Origin: Psychrobacter immobilis
Lineage (GTDB): Bacteria; Pseudomonadota; Gammaproteobacteria; Pseudomonadales; Moraxellaceae
Direction: 5' to 3'
DNA length: 64,000 bases
Assembly: GCA_904846265.1 (NCBI GenBank)
Contig: CAJHAA010000010.1
Span: forward strand, 1 to 64,000
Every line of letters starts with the position of its first letter. Positions within the stretch are counted from its first letter, which is position 1. The notes beneath the pieces are model-generated. The model saw only the letters and a program-made list of their open reading frames with translations, was not told where the DNA came from and did no database searches. A program made the position numbers and the translations under genes. Shown here one piece after another: positions 51,001 through 58,509 of this stretch.

Positions 51001-51282
51001 ATATTCAAGCAGTAACGAGTCGACCATCTTGACCGCTTTGCCATCATTACGTACATGCTCAACCAGCTGGCGCGTTTGCTCAGCAGCGGCGTCACGTTCT
51101 TCTGTGCTAGGTTTAGCAAGTGGCAATAATTTGGACAACCAGCGCTCTTCATCAACGCTATACAACGGCGAAATACGGGCGTGCAGAGTTTCTGCCGACT
51201 GGTCAATATAATCTGGCGATAGTAAATCGACAGGATTAAACAAAATCGGCTCTTGCGGGGTAAACTGGTCTACTGGGTTCAT
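48028..51282 (-). CDS. putA: Bifunctional proline dehydrogenase / glutamate semialdehyde dehydrogenase
   Basis: 1084 residues. It oxidises proline to glutamate in two steps with FAD and NAD. The PRODH half has YSFDMLGEAAIAHKDAEKYF, KLSALHPRYE, DAEEADRLEIS and KGAYWDTEIKLAQQKGL; the dehydrogenase half has SPWNFPLAIYTGQIVAALA, GNTVVAKPAEQTS, FIAETGGQNAMIVD and GSAGQRCSACR with the catalytic Cys near residue 872. Two usual parts are missing: the N-terminal ribbon-helix-helix repressor domain and the C-terminal domain, which is encoded by the next gene. A low-complexity tail NRTTANTTTQTTTQTELA ends it. GGAG five nt before ATG. Confidence 0.96.
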   Translation of the reverse strand: MNPVDQFTPQEPILFNPVDLLSPDYIDQSAETLHARISPLYSVDEERWLSKLLPLAKPSTEERDAAAEQTRQLVEHVRNDGKAVKMVDSLLLEYSLDTQEGILLMSLAEALIRVPDNYTADALIHDKMSVADWKKHIKNDNGFMVNASTWGMMMTGRVVSIDSSTTASGFLDRMTKKMGEPVIRSAMQKAMRIMGHQFVLGETIEDANKNSQPYRNKGYTYSFDMLGEAAIAHKDAEKYFNDYLHAIRATASIKVKEGMPKPSVSIKLSALHPRYEATQEAQVMGLLRQRCLLLIEAAREVNVDLSIDAEEADRLEISLKLFESLYRDNLTADWDGLGLVVQGYSKRAIAILVWLARLSTEVGDRIPVRLVKGAYWDTEIKLAQQKGLSGYPVWTRKEGTDTAYLACARFLLSDHLRGLIWPQFATHNAHTLASIMTMSKHREFEFQRLHGMGDALYDHILQAYKIPVRIYAPVGAHKDLLPYLVRRLLENGANSSFVHQLLDKSYPIEKLTVHPYDKLLANATLHNPEIPLPLEIYGARRASFGPNIFVESQWLPFKSAIDSHLHKTWSATSIVNGKAVDEYEVEGVTHKLAAQTVRAPWNHEVSAGEVTYANAEIAGQAIDAAVAGQSVWQAVSAAKRAEILRKIADLYEENYAELMALCQIEAGKTLQDGIDEIKEAVDFCRFYADEAERLDDVVHEFTDLAGKQSRQVYKARGTFVCISPWNFPLAIYTGQIVAALAAGNTVVAKPAEQTSLIAHFGAQLMYQAGVPTQALQLVIGAGDVGGALTAADNIAGVIFTGSTQTAQRINQSLNDHAQASGELPVFIAETGGQNAMIVDSTALPEQVVRDAVLSAFGSAGQRCSACRILCVQEEMADNLIELLQGNMAELSVGNPLYAATDVGPVIDADAKRSLEAHIERMDAEPTATILAQTPMSSSSVVSQEQSTFVLPTAIEVKSIDVIGGEHFGPILHVLRYQARDLNKLIDAINATGFGLTLGIHSRIENTVEHIERRAFVGNTYINRNQIGAVVNVQPFGGCGLSGTGPKAGGPHYVARLMQLSSESNSSNRTTANTTTQTTTQTELA

Positions 51283-51903
51283 AACAACTCCATAACTATC
51301 GTTTAAAAACCATCATAAATAGTGCTTTAGGAAGTCTGATCGTCTGGTATAACTAGCCATCACCATCATTCATTTAGATGATGGCTATCGATAGATACTT
51401 ATAACAATAATCAAAAGTCCAAACGGCGCCATCACAAAACGAGAAAATCCAGCGTAGGCTGGAAGCGGTTAAGTAGGTCGTTCGACTGTTAAACGGGCTA
51501 CGTTAACAATACAAAGGCAACAACGAACAGCTAAGCGGCATTAGTGCCTTCTTCTTGTTTGTAGTGAAAGGAGTGTGATGATCAGATATCGCTATTAAAA
51601 CGAAAAAATCGCTTTAGCAAAAAAATCTGCCATCTTGGGTGCTGCTAATTCACTGTAAGAAAAACCTCTACGGCGTTGATTGAGGTGATGCGCTTAACTC
51701 GGCTATAATATCATGAAAAAAAATTTCAAACTAACGATATTGCTTATTTTCACAAATTAATATATTTCTAAAAAACAATTAGTTAACAGCACTTTATCCC
51801 TTATGACGCACTGGTTATACTTTTCTATTTACTATTGGCGATTAATTGTTTTATTAAATCAAACACTTGAATAAATTTAAGGAAATTTGAGCCATTTTAA
51901 ATC
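51283..51903. other. Upstream region of putA
   Basis: About 620 bp with no convincing gene. It holds the putA promoter area (a TATTAT-like minus-strand box near 51705-51710 without a good -35) and a short hairpin TCCAGC/GCTGGA at 51448-51463. The length suggests regulatory DNA. Confidence 0.45.
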
Positions 51904-51938
51904 AAAAAAACCCCTTTATCGTTTCCGAATAAAGAGGA
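51904..51938 (-). terminator. Terminator of the NCS2 permease gene, displaced by an element
   Basis: On the minus strand CCTCTTTAT and ATAAAGGGG pair around a nine-base loop and are followed by TTTTTTTGATTT. It lies about 240 bp beyond the permease stop because a 169-bp miniature element has inserted in between. Confidence 0.78.
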
Positions 51939-51996
51939 ATTTAACGTAACAAAACTCAAAAGCAGTAAAGTAATATCGAACGCTCACTGCATTCTA

Positions 51997-52165
51997 GGGC
52001 GTGTCCTCAATTCAATTGCTCATATCTAAACGGGCTAAAAATGGCTAAATTTTGCCAAACATCGTTAAATAGCTGGTTAATATCCTGATATTATCTGCGC
52101 TATTTTCCTCGTTTGACTGCAATTTATCTCATTTTTATCACCATTTTTGAAATGAGGACACGCCC
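51997..52165. mobile_element. 169-bp miniature inverted-repeat element, copy A
   Basis: The ends GGGCGTGTCCTCA and TGAGGACACGCCC are perfect inverted repeats of at least 13 bp; both sides are flanked by TA (51995-51996 and 52166-52167), a likely target duplication. No coding capacity. It is the reverse complement of the element at 56619-56788 with roughly 20 differences by eye. It sits eight bases after the stop of the permease gene. Confidence 0.92.
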
Positions 52166-52174
52166 TAGTAAAAC

Positions 52175-53470
52175 TTATAAAACCACCAACTTGGTCAGCA
52201 AAATAACCGTCAATACCCAAACTGGGATCGTAATTTCAGAGAATTTACCAGTCATCAGTTTTACCGCGGTAAAAGTGATAAAACCAAGCGCAATACCATC
52301 AGCGATAGAGTACGTCAGCGGGGTCAATAACAGAACAACCGCTACAGGAGCCGCTTCTGTCAAATCTTCCCAATTGATTTCTTTTAGGGTAAATAACATC
52401 AGTACCGACACATAGAAAATCGCGCCAGCTGTAGCGTAAGCAGGAATCATACCAGCCAATGGTGCAAAGAAAATACTCAGTACAAACAATACGCCAACCG
52501 TCACTGCCATCAGACCTGTACGACCACCTGATGCTACTCCAGAAGCACTCTCAATATAACTGGTGGTCGATGACGTACCCAACATTGCACCAGCGACCGT
52601 AGCAGTAGAATCCGCCAGTAGCGCTTTGTCCATATTAGGAATATTACCATCTTTATCAATCAAACCCGCTTTATTGGCAATACCAACCAAACTACCTGTC
52701 GTATCAAATAAATCGACGAATAAGAAGGCAAAAATAACGCTGATCATACCAACGTCAAACGCACCCGCAATATCAAGCTCCATCAATGTTGGTGTGATAG
52801 ATGGCGGCGCAGACATGATGCCAGCAAACTGTGTATGGCCTGTCAACAAGCTAATCACGGTGATAACCAAGATACCAATCGTCACGGCACCTGGGACTTT
52901 TTTATAGACCAAACCAATAATAATAAAGAAACCCAAAGCAGCCATCATAGGCGCAAATGAGGTCATGTCACCTAGCATCACCAATGTCGCATCACGACCG
53001 ACAATGATACCTGAGCTCTGTAGCGCAATAAATGCTAAGAAAGCACCAATACCTGCCACAATACCTTGCTTAAGACTGTTTGGAATGGCGTTGATAACCC
53101 ATTCGCGAATCTTAAATAAACTCAAAATGATAAACAAGCAACCCGATAAGAAAACAGCACCTAGCGCAGTTTGCCAAGCGTAGCCCATACCCAATACAAC
53201 GCCGTAGGTAAAAAAGGCGTTCAAACCCATACCTGGTGCGAGTGCCACCGGCAGTCTGGCATAGATACCCATAATAAAGCAGCCTATTGCCGCTGCTAAA
53301 CAGGTGGCAACAAATACCGCCCCTTTATCCATACCAGCTTCCGCCAATACGTTGGGGTTGACAAAGATGATATAAGCCATGGTCAAAAAGGTGGTTATAC
53401 CGGCAAAGATTTCCGTTTTGACTGTGGTGTTTTCACCATTAATCCCAAAATAGCGTTCAATTGCATTCAT
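52175..53470 (-). CDS. NCS2-family purine permease (AzgA/PbuG type)
   Basis: 431 residues with 12-14 membrane segments. MNAIERYFGINGENTTVKTE, FAGITTFLTMAYIIFVNPNVL, APGMGLNAFFTYGVVLGMGYAWQ and SSTTSYIESASGVASGGRTGL are typical of the AzgA-like hypoxanthine/guanine/adenine permeases driven by protons. The exact purine cannot be told. The 5' leader contains a strong hairpin (53528-53557). No good Shine-Dalgarno is seen before ATG. Single gene; terminator displaced by a miniature element. Confidence 0.92.
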   Translation of the reverse strand: MNAIERYFGINGENTTVKTEIFAGITTFLTMAYIIFVNPNVLAEAGMDKGAVFVATCLAAAIGCFIMGIYARLPVALAPGMGLNAFFTYGVVLGMGYAWQTALGAVFLSGCLFIILSLFKIREWVINAIPNSLKQGIVAGIGAFLAFIALQSSGIIVGRDATLVMLGDMTSFAPMMAALGFFIIIGLVYKKVPGAVTIGILVITVISLLTGHTQFAGIMSAPPSITPTLMELDIAGAFDVGMISVIFAFLFVDLFDTTGSLVGIANKAGLIDKDGNIPNMDKALLADSTATVAGAMLGTSSTTSYIESASGVASGGRTGLMAVTVGVLFVLSIFFAPLAGMIPAYATAGAIFYVSVLMLFTLKEINWEDLTEAAPVAVVLLLTPLTYSIADGIALGFITFTAVKLMTGKFSEITIPVWVLTVILLTKLVVL

Positions 53471-53915
53471 AAGTGTCGCGCCCAGCTTGCTAGTGAAAGA
53501 ACAAATTTATTGATGCCTAAAATAAATATGACGTCAGCCAATGGATGGCGACGTCATTATCAAAAGACAGCGGTAACAAGGTGCAACATTTTAGAGAAGT
53601 TGCGGTAAAAATTCAATCATTACCAGTGCCTTATGGGTACAAACCCACCTTTTCAGTCAATTGAGACATAACAGCCAGACAATATTTCAGACATCCGCAT
53701 ATAAATTAACCTTATACTATGAATTCTACAAACAGCTGTTAATTATTTGGTATTTAACACTTTAACAAATGACCTTTTCGACATTTAGCAGTACACTAGG
53801 CGGCTGATAGCAATATGCATCATGACTGTCATATTATATTTTCATTATTAAAGATCCTATCTGGTCTGCGTGTCGCGCCATACCAGCTATTATTAATTAT
53901 CCATGAGTCCCATAC
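53471..53915. other. Divergent region between the permease gene and tolQ
   Basis: 445 bp. It holds the hairpin annotated at 53528-53557 and the promoters of both directions, which I cannot place with confidence. No ybgC-like gene is found before tolQ. Confidence 0.45.
53528..53557 (-). promoter_or_regulatory. Strong hairpin in the permease leader, possible attenuator
   Basis: ATGACGTC-A-GCCA and TGGC-GACGTCAT form a 12-bp stem with one bulged base around ATGGA. In minus-strand RNA it is followed by ATATTTATTTT, so it resembles a weak intrinsic terminator 60-90 nt before the permease start. No known purine riboswitch motif was seen around it. Confidence 0.5.
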
Positions 53916-54668
53916 ATGCCTGAATCATTAAATATTATCGACCTTATTACCCAAGCCAGTCTCTTGGTGCAGATTGTGATGGCATTATTGTTATTGGCGT
54001 CTTTAGTCAGCTGGGTAATTATCTTTCGTATGAGCGCGCGGCTTGGTACGGCCAAAAATTTCGATCAACAGTTTGAAACTTGGTTTTGGTCAGGTGAAGA
54101 CTTAGCCAAGCTTTACCAAGGCGTGCAAGGCTCGCCTGAACGCCAAGGACTTGAGCAAATATTTTATGTGGGATTTTCTGAATACTTAAGAATGCATAAA
54201 AAGCGCCAACCCAAAGATGACATCATCGATGGTGTTGAGCGAAAGCTACGAGTCGGTTTAGGACGTCAGCAGCAACTATTAGAATCAGGACTGACTACGC
54301 TAGCGAGCATTGGCTCAGTCGCGCCTTATGTTGGATTGTTCGGTACAGTTTGGGGCATCATGAACGCCTTTTTAGGGTTGTCACAAACGGAACAAGCAAC
54401 CCTCGCCTCTGTCGCACCTGGTATTGCCGAAGCACTAATCGCAACCGCTATGGGCTTGTTTGCAGCGATTCCTGCCGTACTGGCGTATAACCACTTTACC
54501 GCCAAATCTAGTCGCTTGTACGATTCACGTGCTTTATTTTGCGATGAAATGACGGGCATGCTCCAGCGCGAGACCAGTGCAGAAAGCACTGTTGATAGAG
54601 ACGTTGGTAGAGACAATGTCGCTACGAGAGAAACGACATCTACGGCCAATCAGGCACAAGGACTATGA
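53916..54668 (+). CDS. tolQ: Tol-Pal system protein TolQ
   Basis: 250 residues with three membrane helices (residues 14-36, about 138-160 and 170-195). TLASIGSVAPYVGLFGTVWGIMNAF is the signature of the TolQ/ExbB/MotA family. With TolR it forms the proton channel that energises TolA during cell division and envelope constriction. The C-terminal tail (ETSAESTVDRDVGRDNVATR) is longer and more charged than in E. coli (230 residues). First gene of the tol cluster; tolR follows four nt after its stop. Confidence 0.95.
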   Translation: MPESLNIIDLITQASLLVQIVMALLLLASLVSWVIIFRMSARLGTAKNFDQQFETWFWSGEDLAKLYQGVQGSPERQGLEQIFYVGFSEYLRMHKKRQPKDDIIDGVERKLRVGLGRQQQLLESGLTTLASIGSVAPYVGLFGTVWGIMNAFLGLSQTEQATLASVAPGIAEALIATAMGLFAAIPAVLAYNHFTAKSSRLYDSRALFCDEMTGMLQRETSAESTVDRDVGRDNVATRETTSTANQAQGL

Positions 54669-54672
54669 AATC

Positions 54673-55131
54673 ATGAAACAGAGTCCCTATCGCCGTGAAA
54701 GAAAAGCGCTCAATGCGGAGATGAATGTCGTTCCTTATATCGATGTGATGTTGGTGCTGCTCGTCATATTTATGGTCACAGCGCCCATGCTGATTACGGG
54801 CGTCGATGTTGACTTGCCAAAAGAGCAAACCAATACCATGAGCCAAAGCCAACTACCCGTCATTGTGTCCTTGACCGATAGTGGCGATATTTTTATCAGC
54901 TATGAGAATAATGTTGATCTGCCGATTAGTGAACCAGAATTGATTGATACGCTCGCCAATCTGCAAAGCCAAAGCAGCAATGTAGGCGCTCAGCCCGTAC
55001 AAGTGATGATTAATGCCGATCAAAACAATCAATATGGCGCTATCATGACACTCATGGCCACCTTACAACAAGCGGGCATTCAAAAGGTGGGATTATTAAC
55101 AGGCGCACCCTTGCCCACACCATCATTGTAA
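54673..55131 (+). CDS. tolR: Tol-Pal system protein TolR
   Basis: 152 residues from ATG 54673. RKALNAEMNVVPYIDVMLVLLVIFMVTAPML is the single membrane helix with the essential channel Asp (IDV) of the ExbD/TolR family; the rest is the periplasmic domain ending near GLLTGAPLP. It works with TolQ in using the proton gradient. The start lies between tolQ stop and the first basic residues (KQSPYRRERK), typical for the family. tolA follows after 75 bp. Confidence 0.95.
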   Translation: MKQSPYRRERKALNAEMNVVPYIDVMLVLLVIFMVTAPMLITGVDVDLPKEQTNTMSQSQLPVIVSLTDSGDIFISYENNVDLPISEPELIDTLANLQSQSSNVGAQPVQVMINADQNNQYGAIMTLMATLQQAGIQKVGLLTGAPLPTPSL

Positions 55132-55206
55132 TAAATCCTATTCCTCGCTCAGCTTGCTATAATAAAGTAGATAATTTGATGAACCTCGTCCTTGAGTATC
55201 TTTAAC

Positions 55207-56115
55207 ATGCATAATGCCCCTGTCGTTTATGTACCGACCCAACCTGAAGGCAATGGGCTAACATTGCCTACGCTACTTAGCGTGCTGGCACATGGTCTGG
55301 TGATTGGGATACTCGTTTATACTTATCAACACACTAAAACCGACACTGTGGAAAGTATTGAGACGGTCATGGTCTCCCCTGAGCAATTGGCTGAAATGCA
55401 AGGTCAAATCCTTGCCAATCGTGCAGCGGCAGCTAGCGCGATGCAAGCTGAAACTAGCACAAGCAGTGCACCGAGTACCTCATCATCAGAAAGCTTTAGC
55501 GATAGTGCCAGTCAGCCAATGCTGATGAGCGAGGAACAAAATCAGCGTCTGCTTGAGCAAAATCAAGAATACGAGCGCAATATGGCTGAGTTTGCAGCAC
55601 AATTAGATGAGTCGGTGACAGAAGAGCATAGTCAGGTGGAGCAAAACAAAAATGAAAAGCTGATAGAAGAACAAAATCAGCTGGGCGATTTCCGTCATAA
55701 ACAAAATAATCCGCCTCATATTCCACGCCCGACTGCGACTGATAAAAATTTAAAGATTAATACAGGTAATTCTGGTAGCGCAGGTCAGAGATATGATCTA
55801 GAAGCAGACGGCAACTCAACAACATCTAATGGTGGTAGTGGCAGTACCTCTCGTTCTACTGGTGAGTTCAAAAGTGCTATATTAAGTAAAATACAAAGCA
55901 AACTTGATACCCCAATCGAAACACAGGGTCTAACCACGTCATTGTCGCTCAAATTAGATACCAAAGGCAACGTGAAATATGCAAAGGCTAATGGTCCAAA
56001 TGCTGTCGTCAACCAAGCAGTTGAACAAGCTGCACGCGCTGCTAGCCCATTGCCAATTGATTTAGACAATCCTGAAAGTTTTACAAATTTGACAATCAAC
56101 GTTACTATTAATTGA
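55207..56115 (+). CDS. tolA: Tol-Pal system protein TolA
   Basis: 302 residues from ATG 55207 (TTG 55192 is in frame). A membrane helix at about 20-40 (LLSVLAHGLVIGILVYTY) anchors it; residues 60-170 are a Gln-, Glu- and Ala-rich coil (domain II), then a Ser/Gly linker. Domain III, starting GEFKSAILSKIQSKLDTPIE and ending LTINVTIN, is the TolB/Pal-contacting, TonB-C-like fold. The coil is shorter than in E. coli TolA (421 residues). Domain III is the parent of the two copies in the next gene. Confidence 0.93.
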   Translation: MHNAPVVYVPTQPEGNGLTLPTLLSVLAHGLVIGILVYTYQHTKTDTVESIETVMVSPEQLAEMQGQILANRAAAASAMQAETSTSSAPSTSSSESFSDSASQPMLMSEEQNQRLLEQNQEYERNMAEFAAQLDESVTEEHSQVEQNKNEKLIEEQNQLGDFRHKQNNPPHIPRPTATDKNLKINTGNSGSAGQRYDLEADGNSTTSNGGSGSTSRSTGEFKSAILSKIQSKLDTPIETQGLTTSLSLKLDTKGNVKYAKANGPNAVVNQAVEQAARAASPLPIDLDNPESFTNLTINVTIN

Positions 56116-56176
56116 TTTTGTATAGCCTCTAATCTTATATCATTAATGATTTTCTACTATCTTAAGGTTCTGGTTT

Positions 56177-56707
56177 ATGAGTTTAAGCAAGTGTCATATA
56201 TTACGTAATACCTCAACTTTGCTGCTATTGCTATCTTTCTCTATACTATCTAGCTACTCTGTCGCTGGCACATTACCAGAAAGCCATAATGTCCAAAATG
56301 AGTTTATGGATCAAAAAGCCTTGTTTGCCGCTATTACTACTAGAAAAAATGATTTAAGTAATGAGAGTCATGTAACAACAGCTATATTAGAAAAAATTAA
56401 ACGTAATATTACTCTACCCACTGCTACCCCAGAATCAACAACTACTTTATACTTTAAGTTGGATGAAAAAGGTAATGTGTTATCTGTTAAGGCTCAAGGT
56501 TCAAATATCATTGTAAACCGAGCAGTAAAAAGAGCAGCCTTATCTGCTAGTCCGTTACCGATTGACTTAAATAAACCTGACAGCTTTAGAGACTTGGTAA
56601 TTAAAATTAATGTTACTAGGGCGTGTCCTCATTATAAAAATGGCGATAAAAATGAGATAAATTGCAGTCAAACAAGGAAAATAGCGCAGATAATATCGAG
56701 ATATTAG
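56177..56707 (+). CDS. 5' fragment: signal peptide plus first TolA-C-like domain
   Basis: 176 residues. The first 31 form the export signal, residues 66-146 the first TolA-C-like domain (AILEKIKRNITLPTATPE to LVIKINVT). The last 29 residues, from RACPHYKNGDKNEINC on, are read from the inserted element and end at a stop inside it. The fragment could still be made and exported as a single-domain protein with a foreign tail. AAGG lies 10-12 nt before ATG. Confidence 0.7.
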   Translation: MSLSKCHILRNTSTLLLLLSFSILSSYSVAGTLPESHNVQNEFMDQKALFAAITTRKNDLSNESHVTTAILEKIKRNITLPTATPESTTTLYFKLDEKGNVLSVKAQGSNIIVNRAVKRAALSASPLPIDLNKPDSFRDLVIKINVTRACPHYKNGDKNEINCSQTRKIAQIISRY

Positions 56708-57065
56708 TCAGCTATTTGACGCCGTTTGGCAAGATTTAGCCATTTTTAACCCATTTAGATAACTGTCGATTGAATTGAGGACACGCCCTAATAATAACCT
56801 CACAAAAGCTGTTGAAAGTAATGTGATAACCGCTATTTTAGACAAAATTAGTCGTAATATCACTTTACCAGCTGCTACTCAAGGATCGGCTATTATTTTA
56901 TACTTTAAGTTGGATGAAAAAGGCAATGTGTTATCTGTTAAGGCTCAAGGTGCAAATCCTGCTGTAAATCAAGTAGTAAAAAGAGCAGCCTTATCTGCTA
57001 GTCCGTTACCGATTGACTTAAATAAACCTGAAAACTTTAAAGACTTGATAATTAAAATTAACGTT
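56370..57065. repeat. Tandem 245-bp repeats encoding TolA-C-like domains
   Basis: 56370-56614 and 56821-57065 align without gaps at a constant offset of 451 bp and are mostly identical in the second half (for example TTATCTGCTAGTCCGTTACC in both). The close DNA match indicates a recent duplication within the gene; the two units are now separated by the inserted element. Confidence 0.9.
56619..56788. mobile_element. 170-bp miniature inverted-repeat element, copy B
   Basis: GGGCGTGTCCTCA and TGAGGACACGCCC ends, flanked by TA at 56617-56618 and 56789-56790. Opposite in orientation to copy A at 51997-52165. It contains no transposase. Its TA duplication and effect on the reading frame show that it inserted into the TolA-C tandem gene after that gene had formed. 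Confidence 0.95.
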
Positions 57066-57071
57066 CAATAA
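56775..57071 (+). CDS. 3' fragment: second TolA-C-like domain
   Basis: 98 residues if read from a TTG inside the element's end; there is no convincing ribosome-binding site and no signal peptide. From residue 6 it matches the second domain (AILDKISRNITLPAATQG to LIIKINVQ). Probably untranslated or non-functional now. Confidence 0.45.
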   Translation: MRTRPNNNLTKAVESNVITAILDKISRNITLPAATQGSAIILYFKLDEKGNVLSVKAQGANPAVNQVVKRAALSASPLPIDLNKPENFKDLIIKINVQ

Positions 57072-57162
57072 AAAACACCTAACGTTGTACAGTTAATCTC
57101 ACTATAAATAATAATTAAGCCTGTATGATGAACCAATTATTTCTATTTTAGGATATTACTTC

Positions 57163-58464
57163 ATGAAGCTATCTACACATTCTATCCTTCGTGCCACTTC
57201 AAGCCTGTTGTTAATCACTCCCTTGTTATCAGTGCCTGCTTATGCCGCTGAATCAATGGTGCTCGATATGACTGTTACCGCGCCAAGACAACAAAACCAA
57301 GTCGCCTTTGTGCCATTTGCTGGTGATTCTGTATTATCGCCGATTATCGTCAACGACTTAAGCAAAGAAGGTCTAAAAATTACTAGCCAAAACCTACCGC
57401 AGCAGCCACGCAGTAGTAGCGAGCTGGCGGGTACTTTGCCAGTATGGCAAAATTTAGGTATTCCGTACTTAGTAATCGGTAGCACGCGTACCAACCGAGG
57501 TAAAATTATCACAGATTATGAAGTGATTGATGTCAAATCGGGGCGAATTCTTGAGGGTAAGCAAACCTCGACAACAAATAAAGATCCTGACAGTATGCGT
57601 CGTGCTGGACACGTCATTGCCAATAAAATCTACGCATTGATTACTGGTACGCCAGGTGACTTTTCAGGACGTATTGCTTATATTGAAGAGACTGGTGCTG
57701 GTAAAGAAAAAGTCTCACGTTTAAAAGTGATGGATGCCGATGGCGAAAATGCCAAAACCATTACTGAAGTAACCGGTTCTATCTTTTCACCAACATGGTC
57801 GCCAGATGGCAATCGCATTGCTTATTCCGTACAACGCGATAAATCTTATCCCGTTATTTATGTACAAAGTGTGAGCGGTGGCGGTGCAACCCCGTTAACG
57901 CCCTTCCCTGGCAGCAATCTCAGTCCATCATTCTCTCCTGATGGCAGCAAGATATTATTCTCTAGTAGCTTTGAAGGTAGCGCAGGTATTTATGAGATGA
58001 GTGCCAGTGGTGGTCAACCTAGAAGGCTTATCAATTGGCCAAGCAGCGAAGTGCAACCAAGTTATGCGCCTGATGGCAAATCCTTTGTTTTTGTATCAGA
58101 CAAAACTGGATTTAACAAACCACAGATTTATCGTTATGAGTTTGGTTCAGGACGTACGACTAAGGTATCAAGTAGCGGTTATGCCACTAGCCCGCAATTT
58201 AGTAACGATGGCTCACAAATTGCCTTTTTAAGTGGTCGCTCAGCGGCGATCATGAATAGTGGCGGCGCTGTTACTACTAACTTGGGCAATACCGGTATCG
58301 ATGAAGCACCAAGCTTTTCACCCAGTGGCAGAAATGTAATTTATGCTTCAAAACAAGGCGGCAAAGGTAAATTAACAATTAAATCTTTGAGTAGTGGTCA
58401 ATCGTTTGACATACCTGTACAAGGCATTGCTCGCTCACCAATTTGGTCATCTAGCCCTAAATAA
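57163..58464 (+). CDS. tolB: Tol-Pal system protein TolB
   Basis: 433 residues. The signal peptide MKLSTHSILRATSSLLLITPL ends near AYA-AES. An N-terminal alpha/beta domain is followed by a six-bladed beta-propeller with repeats such as SPTWSPDGNRIAYS, SPSFSPDGSKILFSS, QPSYAPDGKSFVFVS and SPQFSNDGSQIAFLS. The periplasmic protein binds Pal, TolA and Lpp. AGGA precedes ATG. pal normally follows but is not in this window; a terminator ends the cluster here. Confidence 0.96.
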   Translation: MKLSTHSILRATSSLLLITPLLSVPAYAAESMVLDMTVTAPRQQNQVAFVPFAGDSVLSPIIVNDLSKEGLKITSQNLPQQPRSSSELAGTLPVWQNLGIPYLVIGSTRTNRGKIITDYEVIDVKSGRILEGKQTSTTNKDPDSMRRAGHVIANKIYALITGTPGDFSGRIAYIEETGAGKEKVSRLKVMDADGENAKTITEVTGSIFSPTWSPDGNRIAYSVQRDKSYPVIYVQSVSGGGATPLTPFPGSNLSPSFSPDGSKILFSSSFEGSAGIYEMSASGGQPRRLINWPSSEVQPSYAPDGKSFVFVSDKTGFNKPQIYRYEFGSGRTTKVSSSGYATSPQFSNDGSQIAFLSGRSAAIMNSGGAVTTNLGNTGIDEAPSFSPSGRNVIYASKQGGKGKLTIKSLSSGQSFDIPVQGIARSPIWSSSPK

Positions 58465-58509
58465 ACCATATTTATCATTATCTTTCTTAATTCATAAAGT
58501 CTTGCTCAT

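Larger units (their letters stand above)
56177..57071 (+). pseudogene. Exported tandem TolA domain III protein, split by a miniature element
   Basis: Removing the element 56619-56788 and one flanking TA joins the frames exactly: INVT continues as NNNLTKAVESNVITAIL, giving one 240-residue protein that ends KINVQ. It would have a signal peptide (ILRNTSTLLLLLSFSIL) and two copies of the TolA C-terminal domain, and no coil or membrane anchor. The insertion of 172 bp shifts the frame. The signal peptide resembles that of TolB (M-LS----ILR-TS-LLL), the body resembles TolA domain III. It lies between its two apparent parents, tolA and tolB. Confidence 0.85.
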
